From: Mitsuaria chitosanitabida ATCC BAA-476 = NBRC 102408
Lineage (GTDB): Bacteria; Pseudomonadota; Gammaproteobacteria; Burkholderiales; Burkholderiaceae_C
Length of the DNA stretch: 64,000 nucleotides
Assembly (NCBI RefSeq): GCF_001598255.1
Contig: NZ_BCYP01000039.1
Location: 95,325-159,324 of the forward strand
Direction of reading: 5' to 3'
A model generated the notes under the pieces. It did no database searches. It had not been told where the DNA came from and saw only the letters and a program-made list of their open reading frames with translations. Of this stretch, positions 40,413 to 49,877 are shown one piece after another; position 1 is the stretch's first letter, and each line of letters starts with the position of its first letter. A program made the position numbers and the translations under genes.

Positions 40413-41795
40413 ATGCCGATCGATCTCGAACACAGCCTCCGCGTCCATGGCCCGCTGCAAGCGGGTCGCTTGGCCACGCTGAGCGGCCTCAGCCGGGCGA
40501 CATTGTCGCGGGCGGTTCATGCCGCTGGCGACACGCTGATCATCCGAGGCCATGCGCGTCGAACCACCTACGCCGCCCGTCGGACCTTGCGCGGCTCGCG
40601 CGCCTCGCTGCCGGTCTTCGAGATCGATCCGTCCGGCCAACTCCGTGACGCCGCACGGCTCGATCTCGTCCATCCTCACGGCTGCGCCATGGCATATCTC
40701 GGCCCCTTCGCCTGGCCGATGGACGCCGCGATGCGCGACGGCTGGCACGAGGGGCTTCCATATCCCTTGCAGGACATGCGTCCGCAGGGCTTCCTCGGCA
40801 GGAACCTAGCGCGGCACTACGCACCGGTCCTGCAGGTCGGCGACGATCCGACCTCCTGGTCCGACGACGATGCGCTGCATGTGATGTCGCTGCTGGGTGA
40901 TGACACGCCCGGCAATCTCCTCGTCGGCGAGCCGGCCTGCCGTCGCTGGCTAGACCGGGTCCGGCGTCTGAAGACGCACGGCCCGGATGCGGTGGACGAT
41001 GACGCGCTCGAAGCCGCCTACCCGACCAAGGCTTCGTTCGTCCTGCTGGACGGGCTCCCCGACTCTTCCGCCGGCGGCGAGTTCCCCAAGTTCACCGCCC
41101 TGCGTCGCTTGCGCGACGGCAGCCATCGACACGTGATCGTGAAGTTCTCCGGCAACGACGACGCGCCGGGCACCCGCCGCTGGTCCGACCTGCTGGTCTG
41201 CGAGCATCTGGCCGGACGCGTCCTCGCGTCCCACCTCGGCATTCCCGCGGCCGATTCCCGCATCCATCGGCACGGCGACCGCACCTTCCTCGAGGTCGAT
41301 CGGTTCGACCGGCATGGCGTGCTCGGTCGGTCGCCGCTGGTGTCATGGTTCACGCTCAACGCCACGACGGTGGGCAGCGCCGGCCATCCATGGCACGAAG
41401 CGGCGCGCCCCCTGGTCCAGAAGGGATGGATGAGCGCGCAAGACCTGGCCCTGATTCATCGCGTGTGGCTCTTTGGTCGGCTCATCGCCAACAACGACAT
41501 GCACGACGGCAACCTCTCGCTGCGACCGGTCACGCGCGCGGACGGCAGCGTCGGTTTCGCGCCGGCGCCGGTGTACGACATGCTCCCGATGGCCTATGCC
41601 CCGTTGCGCGGCATGGAGTTGCCTCCGCGCGAGTACGCGCCCATGCTCCCGATGCCGTCGGAGCTCGACGCCTGGTCGGCCGCCGCGGACGCGGCCGTCG
41701 CCTTCTGGCGAGCCGCCGCCGGCGACGCCCGCATCACTCCCGCGTTCCGAGCGCTCTGCGGCCGCAACAGCGATCGCTTGGCGCGGTCCCGGTGA
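40413..41795 (+). CDS. HipA-family kinase with N-terminal helix-turn-helix, YjjJ-like
   Basis: A 460-aa protein combining its own winged-helix DNA-binding region (about 1-65, GPLQAGRLATLSGLSRATLS) with a HipA kinase fold: VIVKFSGNDD for the nucleotide Lys, catalytic IANNDMHDGNLSL and metal-binding VYDMLPM. The pattern SSAGGEFPKF replaces the SIAGAQ loop of canonical HipA. This is the architecture of E. coli YjjJ, a HipA-like toxin homologue without a separate HipB. Target unknown. It shares a short divergent promoter region with the nucleotidyltransferase gene. Confidence 0.84.
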   Translation: MPIDLEHSLRVHGPLQAGRLATLSGLSRATLSRAVHAAGDTLIIRGHARRTTYAARRTLRGSRASLPVFEIDPSGQLRDAARLDLVHPHGCAMAYLGPFAWPMDAAMRDGWHEGLPYPLQDMRPQGFLGRNLARHYAPVLQVGDDPTSWSDDDALHVMSLLGDDTPGNLLVGEPACRRWLDRVRRLKTHGPDAVDDDALEAAYPTKASFVLLDGLPDSSAGGEFPKFTALRRLRDGSHRHVIVKFSGNDDAPGTRRWSDLLVCEHLAGRVLASHLGIPAADSRIHRHGDRTFLEVDRFDRHGVLGRSPLVSWFTLNATTVGSAGHPWHEAARPLVQKGWMSAQDLALIHRVWLFGRLIANNDMHDGNLSLRPVTRADGSVGFAPAPVYDMLPMAYAPLRGMELPPREYAPMLPMPSELDAWSAAADAAVAFWRAAAGDARITPAFRALCGRNSDRLARSR

Positions 41796-41799
41796 CAAC

Positions 41800-41853
41800 A
41801 TACCCCCACGGGGTATACACTCCGCGCCGACACCTCATACCCCCACCCGGTAT
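41800..41853. promoter_or_regulatory. Two tandem FrmR-type operators
   Basis: ATACCCCCACGGGGTAT at 41800-41816 and ATACCCCCACCCGGTAT at 41837-41853. The G/C tract flanked by ATA and TAT is the known operator style of the CsoR/RcnR/FrmR family. The second site ends 5 bases before the frmR start, so bound FrmR would block its own expression. Confidence 0.8.
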
Positions 41854-41858
41854 CCGCC

Positions 41859-43284
<1,426 letters not shown>

Positions 43285-43326
43285 TCGGCTGATTCTCTGA
43301 TCCACCGATCGGAGGCTCACATGAAG

Positions 43327-43350
43327 AATGCCCGGCACGAGCCGGGCATT
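43327..43350. terminator. Hairpin between frmA and the DUF4148 gene
   Basis: AATGCCCGG and CCGGGCATT around a six-base loop, between two converging genes. Read on the - strand it is followed by TTCTTCAT, so it fits the small secreted protein gene best. Confidence 0.65.
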
Positions 43351-43381
43351 CCTCCTTGCGGAAGCCGAGAGGCCGCTGAGA

Positions 43382-43723
43382 TCAGCGCGCCGCCACACCT
43401 TCATTGGCCACGCCCTTGGCGCCCTTGCCCTCCAGGACCGCGTACTGCTGCACCAGCATCGCGAATCGCGGCGACGCCTTCAACTCCTCGTAGCGAGCCT
43501 GCGCCTGCGCGCGGCGGCCGTTCTCGAAGCTGAGTCCTTCCGGGCGGTCCGCCTCGGCCAGGCCGGACTCGCGATAGATCTGCAGGTCGGCCAGGACTTG
43601 CGCGCGAGGGACGACGGGGTGCGAGGTCGACGCGGACTGCGCCGCGGCGGGCATCGCGACGGCGCCGAGCGCGGCGGCGAGCAGCGTGGCGGAGAACAGG
43701 ACGGTGGACAGGGACTTGGACAT
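43382..43723 (-). CDS. DUF4148-family small secreted protein
   Basis: A 113-aa exported protein. It has a signal peptide (SKSLSTVLFSATLLAAALGA then MPAAAQS) and the DUF4148 signature RAQVLADLQIYRESGLA. Many copies of this family occur in Burkholderiales genomes; function is unknown. AAGGAG precedes ATG 43723. It converges on frmA. Confidence 0.85.
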   Translation of the reverse strand: MSKSLSTVLFSATLLAAALGAVAMPAAAQSASTSHPVVPRAQVLADLQIYRESGLAEADRPEGLSFENGRRAQAQARYEELKASPRFAMLVQQYAVLEGKGAKGVANEGVAAR

Positions 43724-44012
43724 GAGAGGCTCCTTGAATCGGGTGGTGGGAACACGTGGTGATTGCGTGGAATGAATTTGATGCCTCGGAGGTATCCGGC
43801 ATTTGTCATCCACTCCGTCCGTTCGCATGAGCCTGTATGGCCCGCGCTTGTCGACACACAGTCATACAAACGCGTCGTCTCCCAACCGCTCAGCCCTGTC
43901 GGTTCCTCGCTTCCAGCAGCGCCTCGCTCATCAGGCGGAACAGCCGGCCAGATGTCCTGCAGGAGCCCGGGACCGCGCGGGCAAGGCCCGGCAACAGCTC
44001 AGCTGCTGTTTT

Positions 44013-44041
44013 TTGCATTTACAGCCTGTAATTGGTATTCT
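44013..44041 (+). promoter_or_regulatory. hipBA promoter with palindromic operator in the spacer
   Basis: TTGCAT (44013-44018), a 17-base spacer, and TATTCT (44036-44041). The 13-bp palindrome TTACAG-C-CTGTAA (44019-44031) fills most of the spacer, the expected place for an autorepressor to block RNA polymerase. Confidence 0.75.
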
Positions 44042-44058
44042 GAATAAACAGATCAAAC

Positions 44059-44079
44059 GCTGTAAATCAAAAATACAGC
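44059..44079. promoter_or_regulatory. Second HipB-type inverted repeat
   Basis: GCTGTA, 9 bases, TACAGC. The spacing is like the E. coli HipB operator (two short arms separated by 8 bases), and the arms share the CTGTA/TACAG core with the palindrome in the promoter. Confidence 0.65.
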
Positions 44080-44090
44080 CAATAACCTGT

Positions 44091-44363
44091 ATGCCTCGAT
44101 TCACCGTCCGTACGACCGATCAGTTGCCGATCCTGTTGCAGGCCTTCCGCAAGGAGGCCGGCCTGACCCAACGGGAAGTCGCGTTGCGTCTGGGCGTGAC
44201 CCAGCAGACCTACTCCGCGCTGGAGCGCAACGCGGACACCGTCGGCGCGGTCAGGCTGTTGAAGCTGCTGAACATCCTGGGCGTGTCGCTGGTCCTCGAC
44301 AAACCGGCGACGACGCCCAGCGACGCACCGGCGCCATCCGGCGCGGATCAGCCGGACTGGTGA
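44091..44363 (+). CDS. hipB: HipB-like antitoxin, XRE-family repressor
   Basis: A 90-aa DNA-binding antitoxin. The helix-turn-helix is LTQREVALRLGVTQQTYSAL, followed by the dimer strand LLNILGVSLVL and a Pro/Ala-rich, probably flexible tail. It should neutralise HipA and repress the operon through the CTGTA-core repeats upstream. The stop is 4 bases before the hipA ATG. No ribosome site is obvious, which together with the close -10 suggests weak or tightly limited translation. Confidence 0.87.
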   Translation: MPRFTVRTTDQLPILLQAFRKEAGLTQREVALRLGVTQQTYSALERNADTVGAVRLLKLLNILGVSLVLDKPATTPSDAPAPSGADQPDW

Positions 44364-44367
44364 TTCC

Positions 44368-45735
44368 ATGGGACGTCGCTCGCATACCCGGACCCTCGGC
44401 CTCTGGATGAACGGGGACCGTGTCGGCACCTGGAGCCTGACGCCCCAGGCGCCGGATACGCTCCAGTACGACCCCACATGGATCGAGTCCCGCCAGGGCC
44501 GTCCCCTGTCGCTCTCCCTGCCCTTTGCGCCGGGCAATGCCCCGCATCGCGGCGAGAAGGTCCACACCTACTTCGAGAACCTGCTGCCCGACAGCAAGGA
44601 CATCCGTGAACGCTTGGCGCGTCGCTTCCAGACGGGGTCGACCGAAGCGTTTGAGTTGCTGGCCGAGATCGGTCGCGATTGCGTGGGCGCGCTTGAGATC
44701 CTGCCCGAGGGTCAGGTCTCGCCAGGCATCACGGCGACACACGCAGAGCCTCTGAGCGACGCCGACGTCGCCCGAGTGCTGCGAAGCGCGACCACGCCTC
44801 AGACCCTGGGACGCGGTGACGAGGACGACGAGTTCCGCATCTCCATCGCAGGAGCGCAGGAGAAGACCGCCCTGCTGCGGCTAGACGGGAAGTGGTGCCT
44901 GCCCCGCGGCGGCACGCCCACCACGCATATCTTCAAACTGCCGCTCGGACTGATAGGCGGCATGAAGCTGGACATGCGGCACTCGGTCGAGAACGAATGG
45001 CTGTGCGCGCTGATCCTGCGGACGTACGGGCTGCCGGTGGCCGCCTGCGAACCGATGCGCTTCGAGGACATCAAGGTCCTGGTCGTCGAGCGCTTCGACC
45101 GCCTCTGGTGGACTTCTCCTGCCGGGGACAACCGCCTCGTCCGCCTCCCGCAGGAGGACATGTGCCAAGCCATGGGCGTCGCCCCCGACGCGAAGTACGA
45201 GGCGGACGGCGGACCCGGCATCGACCGCATCCTCGAGCTGCTCGACGGCTCCATCGCTCGCGAGCGCGACCGGCGCGATTTCTTCACGACGCAGTTGCTC
45301 TTCTGGATGCTCTGCGCCACCGACGGCCACGCCAAGAACTTCAGCCTGTTCCTGCGCCCGGGCGGGGGCTACCAGCTCACGCCGCTCTACGACGTGCTGT
45401 CGGCCTATCCGGTGCTCGGCACCGGACCCGCCAGCATCTCACCGCACAAGGTCAAATTGGCCATGGCCGTGCGCTCCCGGAATGCCCACTGGAAGATGCG
45501 AGACATCCTCCGTCGCCATTGGGTCGCGCTGGGGACTCGGCATGGCGTGCTCACCGAGGACGGCCGCCCCGTCGACGCCCTGATCGATGACGTCGTCGCA
45601 CGCACGCCCGATGTCATCCAGGCGGTGCGCCTCCAGTTGCCGGAAGACTTCCCCGCTTCCATCGCCGACAGCATCCTCGGCGGCCTCCAATCGGCCGCGA
45701 ACCGTCTTGCCGCGAGCGCTCCGTCGCCGCTTTGA
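44368..45735 (+). CDS. hipA: HipA-like serine/threonine kinase toxin
   Basis: A 455-aa toxin kinase of the HipA family, which in E. coli inactivates glutamyl-tRNA synthetase by phosphorylation and causes growth arrest. Landmarks: the N-subdomain LPFAPGNAPHRGEKVHTYFENLLPD, the auto-phosphorylated Ser loop ISIAGAQEKTALL, the catalytic motif CATDGHAKNFSLF and metal-binding LTPLYDVLSAYP. All are intact, so an active toxin is expected. The tRNA-synthetase target is inferred from the family only. Confidence 0.92.
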   Translation: MGRRSHTRTLGLWMNGDRVGTWSLTPQAPDTLQYDPTWIESRQGRPLSLSLPFAPGNAPHRGEKVHTYFENLLPDSKDIRERLARRFQTGSTEAFELLAEIGRDCVGALEILPEGQVSPGITATHAEPLSDADVARVLRSATTPQTLGRGDEDDEFRISIAGAQEKTALLRLDGKWCLPRGGTPTTHIFKLPLGLIGGMKLDMRHSVENEWLCALILRTYGLPVAACEPMRFEDIKVLVVERFDRLWWTSPAGDNRLVRLPQEDMCQAMGVAPDAKYEADGGPGIDRILELLDGSIARERDRRDFFTTQLLFWMLCATDGHAKNFSLFLRPGGGYQLTPLYDVLSAYPVLGTGPASISPHKVKLAMAVRSRNAHWKMRDILRRHWVALGTRHGVLTEDGRPVDALIDDVVARTPDVIQAVRLQLPEDFPASIADSILGGLQSAANRLAASAPSPL

Positions 45736-45751
45736 TCTCCAGGACCGCCCC

Positions 45752-46399
45752 ATGCCCCTCCGCTACCACACCGTCCCCGTCACCCCCTTCCAGCAGAACT
45801 GCTCGATCGTCTGGTGCGATGCCACGAACGAGGCGGCCGTCATCGATCCGGGCGGCGAGGTGCCGCGTCTGCTGGCCGAGGTCCGGCGGCTGGGGTTGAC
45901 GCTCAAGGCGATCTGGCTGACCCACGCCCACATCGACCATGCCGGCGGCACCGGCCAGCTCGCGCGCGAGCAGGGCTTGCCCATCGTCGGCCCCCATCAG
46001 GGCGACCAGTTCTGGATCACCGCGCTCCCGCAGCAGGCCGCGATGTTCGGCTTCCCGCCCGCGGAGATGTTCAGCCCCACGCGCTGGCTCGAGGACGGCG
46101 ACACCGTGCAGATCGGCCGCGAAACACTGTCCGTGCGGCATTGCCCCGGTCACACGCCCGGTCACGTGGTGTTCCACTCCGCGAGCGCGCAGCGCTGCTT
46201 CGTCGGCGACGTGCTCTTCGCCGGCAGCATCGGCCGCACCGACTTCCCCGGCGGCGACCACGACACGCTGATCCGCTCCATCAACGAACGCCTCTGGCCC
46301 ATGGGCGACGACACCGTCTTCATCCCCGGCCATGGCCCCGAAAGCTCCTTCGGCGAGGAACGCCGCAGCAATCCCTTCGTCGGCGGCCGCTGGGGCTGA
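45752..46399 (+). CDS. Metallo-beta-lactamase-fold hydrolase (glyoxalase II/YcbL-like)
   Basis: A 215-aa hydrolase. The di-metal motif is THAHIDHAGG, followed by metal His in CPGHTPGHVVF, Asp in FVGDVLFAGSIGRTDFPGG and His in IPGHGPESSFGEE. The sequence is of the small YcbL type (no separate glutathione-binding C-terminal domain). It starts 16 bp after hipA but probably is not part of the toxin-antitoxin function. Thioester substrate unknown. Confidence 0.88.
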   Translation: MPLRYHTVPVTPFQQNCSIVWCDATNEAAVIDPGGEVPRLLAEVRRLGLTLKAIWLTHAHIDHAGGTGQLAREQGLPIVGPHQGDQFWITALPQQAAMFGFPPAEMFSPTRWLEDGDTVQIGRETLSVRHCPGHTPGHVVFHSASAQRCFVGDVLFAGSIGRTDFPGGDHDTLIRSINERLWPMGDDTVFIPGHGPESSFGEERRSNPFVGGRWG

Positions 46400-46480
46400 G
46401 CGCGCGATCAGCCGCGTCGTCCCGCGCCACCGGCCGCGCGACGCTCACCGCGCCGATGAAGCGAACGGCGCGGACCGGGT

Positions 46481-48079
46481 TCACAGCGGCGCCAAGCCGC
46501 TGTCCAGGAAGCGCGTCTCTGGGAAGCCGCGCAGCGCGCGGGCGGCCAGCTCGACGAGTTCCTCGAAGCTGCGCTCCTTCTGCAGCACCGCCACGTCGCC
46601 CAGGCGGTCGGCCTCGGAGGTCAGCTCGTCGGAGATGTAGCCCGTCGTGATGATCACCGGCACGCGCGGCAACGTCGCGCGCACCGCCGTCGCGAGCTCC
46701 ATCCCGTTCATCCCGGGCATGGAGAAGTCCGTGATCAGCAGCTGCACCGTCACGCGGCCCGCCTCGATGTCGTCCAGGCAGGCGCGGGGATCCGCGTAGG
46801 TGCGCAGGTCGTAGCCCGCTTTCCTGAGCAGCGCCTCGACCATCATCAGCACGATCGGATCGTCATCCACATAGACGAGGTGCTCCCCGTCGCCGGGATC
46901 CGCCACCTTGACCAGGGCCGCCGGATCCAGCGACGCCGCCTCGTCGACGATCGGGAGATAGATCGAGAACAGCGTGCCCTTGCCTGGCACCGACTGCAGG
47001 TCGATCGCGCCGCCATGCGCGTGCACGATGCCGTTGACGATGTGCAGGCCCAACCCGGTCCCCTGCCCGCGCGGCTTGGTCGTGAAGAAGGGCTCGAACA
47101 GGCGCTTGACGACCTCCTCCGGCATGCCCTGGCCGTCATCGCGCACGCTGAGCTCCGCGTAGCGCGTCGGCGCCACGCGGCCGATGGCGAAGGCATGCGG
47201 CACGTCGAACTGCACCGCCCGCAAGGCCACGTGCAGATGCCCATGGCCGCCGACCATGGCCTGCCAGGCGTTGGTGCACAGGTTGAGCACCACCTGCTGC
47301 ACCTCCGACGGGTTCACCGTCGCGATGCAGCCGTCGCCGCTCAGGTCCACGGTCAGGCGCACCGTCGCGGGCAGCGTCGAGCGCAGCAGCGCGATGCTGT
47401 CCTCCACCAGTGGCCGCAGCTGATGCTTGGACAGCTCGTTCGTGCCGCCGCGCGCATAGGCCAGGATCCGCTGCACGATCTCCCGCGCGCGGTCGCCGGC
47501 CCGCTTGATCTGCCGCATGTGCTCGCACAACGGCGAGTCCGCGGGCAGGGCGTCCAGCATCATCCCCGCGTGACCGAGGATGGCCGCGAGGATGTTGTTG
47601 AAGTCGTGCGCCACGCCACCGGCCAACGTGCCGAGCGACTCCATGCGCTGGGCCCGCACCAGCTTCTCCTCCAGGTCCACGCGGGTGAGCTCGTCCGACT
47701 TGCGCATCGTCACGTCGATGAACAGGATCAGCAGACCGGTGTCGCAGGGATAGGCGCGGCACTCGTACCAGCGGTTCGCGCGCGGGCTGAATTCCTCGTA
47801 GATGCGGGCGAGGCCGGCCGTCATCGCGGCCTGGGCCTCGGTCTCGAAGCGCGTGCCCCGCAAATGCGGGAAGGCGGCCCAGTAGCCGCGGCCCAGCAGG
47901 GCTTCGCGCGACTGGCCGCAACCGCGCTCGAAGGCGACGTTGATGTAGGCGATGGTCCAGTCGCGGCGCAGCAGGATGACCGCGTCGGACGCGTAGTCGA
48001 GGGCCGCGCCGACCTGCGCGACCCCATCGGCCAGCGCGGGATGCGCGCCGGCCCCGCTGGACTGGACCTTCTTGGACAT
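46481..48079 (-). CDS. Cytoplasmic PAS histidine kinase with C-terminal receiver
   Basis: A 532-aa hybrid kinase. A PAS domain fills about residues 20-135 (ASDAVILLRRDWTIAYINVA), then HisKA with acceptor His158 in GGVAHDFNNILAAILGHAG (the NtrB/RcsC-like HDFNN class), ATPase boxes NLCTNAWQAM, DDGQGMPEE and GTGLGLHIVNGIV, and a receiver (YVDDDPIV, phospho-Asp in LITDFSMPGMNG). No membrane segments are seen. GGGAGG precedes ATG 48079. No regulator is adjacent. Confidence 0.9.
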   Translation of the reverse strand: MSKKVQSSGAGAHPALADGVAQVGAALDYASDAVILLRRDWTIAYINVAFERGCGQSREALLGRGYWAAFPHLRGTRFETEAQAAMTAGLARIYEEFSPRANRWYECRAYPCDTGLLILFIDVTMRKSDELTRVDLEEKLVRAQRMESLGTLAGGVAHDFNNILAAILGHAGMMLDALPADSPLCEHMRQIKRAGDRAREIVQRILAYARGGTNELSKHQLRPLVEDSIALLRSTLPATVRLTVDLSGDGCIATVNPSEVQQVVLNLCTNAWQAMVGGHGHLHVALRAVQFDVPHAFAIGRVAPTRYAELSVRDDGQGMPEEVVKRLFEPFFTTKPRGQGTGLGLHIVNGIVHAHGGAIDLQSVPGKGTLFSIYLPIVDEAASLDPAALVKVADPGDGEHLVYVDDDPIVLMMVEALLRKAGYDLRTYADPRACLDDIEAGRVTVQLLITDFSMPGMNGMELATAVRATLPRVPVIITTGYISDELTSEADRLGDVAVLQKERSFEELVELAARALRGFPETRFLDSGLAPL

Positions 48080-48264
48080 GCTGGCCTCCCGACTGCCCGA
48101 GGCGTGATCGTGGACCACCCGCCCGTCAGGCAATCGCGGCGCCACGGGCCTAAATGTAGGGGGTACGGCTGACGAGGGGCAGGCCCGGCAGGGTCGATGC
48201 CATCGGGGTGTCCGACGATCGGTGCCCGGGCGGGGGGCGGACGGTCGGCGCCGCGCGCGGGGGC

Positions 48265-49239
48265 TCAGCGGCGGGACGCCGGCAGCGGCATGGGCTCGAA
48301 ACGTTGTGTCGGCTTGGGGGCGCGCTCGTAAAGCCCCTCGACACGCGGCAGGTTGCGCTCGATGTCGCGGATGCGGGTCGGTCCGGCCGGGTGCGTGGAC
48401 AGGAACTGCGGCGGCGCGCCCTTGCTGGCCTGGCCCATCTTCTGCCACAGCGTCACGCCGGCCCGCGGGTTGTAGCCGGCGCGTGCCGCGAGCTCCATGC
48501 CGACCAGGTCGGCCTCGCTCTCGTCCTCGCGGCTGAAGGTCAGCTTCAGCAGCTGGCCCCCGATGTTGGCGACACCCCGTCCCAGGTTGCCCAGCCCGAA
48601 CAGCGCGGCGCCCAGCTCGATCGCGCCGTTGGTCGCCATGGTCTTGCCCATGCGCTCGCGCGCGTGCTCGCGCAGCGCATGGGCGACCTCGTGGCCCATG
48701 ATCATCGCGACCTCGTCGTCGTTGAGCTGCAGCTGCTGCAGGATTCCCGAATAGAACGCGATCTTGCCGCCCGGCATGCAGAAGGCGTTGAGCTCGCGGC
48801 TGTTGATCAGGTTCACCTCCCAGCGCCACTGCTGCGCGCGCGGGTTCCAGGGCCCGGTGAACGGGATGATGCGTTGCGCGATCGCGCGCAGCCGGATCAC
48901 CTGCGGATCCCGGTCCGAGCCCAGCACGTTCTGGCGCTGCGCCTCGCGCATCATCTGCGTGTACTGCTGCTGCGCGCCGGCCTCGACCTGCTCGGCGGAC
49001 ACCAGTTTCGTGAAGCCGCTCTGCTTGCCGACGTTCACACCGTCCTGTGCCCAGGCGGGCGCCAGCGCGGTCGCGCCGCCCAGGCCCAGCAGGCCGGTGA
49101 ACAGCCGCCGGCCGGCGCTGCGCGGCGCGCAGCCGCGGCAGTCGCAGCGGCCGAAGCCGTAGGACGGCGCGGAGGGCAGGTGCGGCGTGGCTTCGGCAGC
49201 GCCAGTCCCATGATCGGAGGAGAAGTCAGCATCAACCAT
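48265..49239 (-). CDS. M48-family metalloprotease with Tat-like signal and Cys-rich N terminus
   Basis: A 324-aa zinc protease. The catalytic motif is IMGHEVAHALREH and the third ligand Glu is in EDESEADLVG. The N terminus carries a short cysteine cluster (GRCDCRGCAP) followed by a twin-arginine-like signal (AGRRLFTGLLGLGGATALAPAWA), suggesting export in a folded state to the periplasm. It resembles BepA/LoiP-type quality-control proteases but no TPR domain follows. It is divergent from the flavin reductase. Confidence 0.87.
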   Translation of the reverse strand: MVDADFSSDHGTGAAEATPHLPSAPSYGFGRCDCRGCAPRSAGRRLFTGLLGLGGATALAPAWAQDGVNVGKQSGFTKLVSAEQVEAGAQQQYTQMMREAQRQNVLGSDRDPQVIRLRAIAQRIIPFTGPWNPRAQQWRWEVNLINSRELNAFCMPGGKIAFYSGILQQLQLNDDEVAMIMGHEVAHALREHARERMGKTMATNGAIELGAALFGLGNLGRGVANIGGQLLKLTFSREDESEADLVGMELAARAGYNPRAGVTLWQKMGQASKGAPPQFLSTHPAGPTRIRDIERNLPRVEGLYERAPKPTQRFEPMPLPASRR

Positions 49240-49274
49240 GCCGGCATTCTAGGGAGGCGACAATACCGGCCATC

Positions 49275-49823
49275 ATGTCCCAGCCGCCCTCGTCGTCCGC
49301 CCCGTCGCCCGTGATCACGCCCTCTCCCGCGTGCGCGACCTCGCCGCTCGATCCGCAACAGTTCCGCGCCGCGCTGGGTCTGTTCGCCACCGGCGTCACC
49401 ATCGTGACCGCGCGCGCCGACGACGGCACGCTGGTCGGGCTGACCGCCAACTCCTTCAACTCGGTCTCGCTGTCCCCACCCCTGGTGCTGTGGAGCCTGG
49501 CGCGGCGCGCCGGCTCGATGCCGGTCTTCAGCCGTGGCTCGCATTACGCGATCCACATCCTGGCCTCGGATCAGAAGGACCTGGCGCAGCGCTTCGCCAC
49601 GCGCGACATCGACCGCTTCGCCGGCGTGCGCTTCCGTGACGGCTGCGGCGGCGCCCCGGTGCTCGAGGGCTGCGCGGCGGTCTTCGAATGCGCCAACCGC
49701 AGCCAGTACGAGGAGGGCGATCACGTCATCTTCGTCGGCGAGGTCGAGGCCGTCACCCGCGTCGAGCAGGCGCAGCCGCTGATCTTCCACGGCGGCCGCT
49801 ACTACACCGAGCTGCCGCTCTGA
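49275..49823 (+). CDS. Flavin reductase-like (FMN-binding split barrel) protein
   Basis: A 182-aa protein of the HpaC/flavin-reductase domain family. Hallmarks are QFRAALGLFATGVTIVTARA, the FMN-contact segment VGLTANSFNSVSLSPPLVLW and the C-terminal GDHVIFVGEVEAV with PLIFHGGRYY. It would supply reduced flavin to a partner oxygenase, or act as a general flavin reductase. No oxygenase is next to it. Confidence 0.88.
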   Translation: MSQPPSSSAPSPVITPSPACATSPLDPQQFRAALGLFATGVTIVTARADDGTLVGLTANSFNSVSLSPPLVLWSLARRAGSMPVFSRGSHYAIHILASDQKDLAQRFATRDIDRFAGVRFRDGCGGAPVLEGCAAVFECANRSQYEEGDHVIFVGEVEAVTRVEQAQPLIFHGGRYYTELPL

Positions 49824-49835
49824 CCGGCCCCGGCC

Positions 49836-49852
49836 GGCCCGATCGGGCCTTT
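49836..49852. terminator. Palindrome between convergent genes
   Basis: GGCCCGATCGGGCC, then TTT, between the flavin reductase and the ABC permease genes. A weak shared terminator is likely. Confidence 0.45.
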
Positions 49853-49877
49853 GCCGGGACCACGATCCCCTCCGGGG

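Larger units (their letters stand above)
43724..44090. other. Divergent intergenic region, DUF4148 gene to hipB
   Basis: A 367-bp gap. The right part (44005-44090) is AT-rich and holds the hipBA promoter and repeats described separately. The left part would contain the DUF4148 gene promoter, but no good -35/-10 pair was found. No coding sequence is supported. Confidence 0.55.

Noticed and set aside
40413..41795. Canonical HipA of a hipBA pair
   Set aside because: There is no upstream hipB; the protein carries its own HTH and lacks the SIAGAQ loop, so YjjJ-like is the better call.
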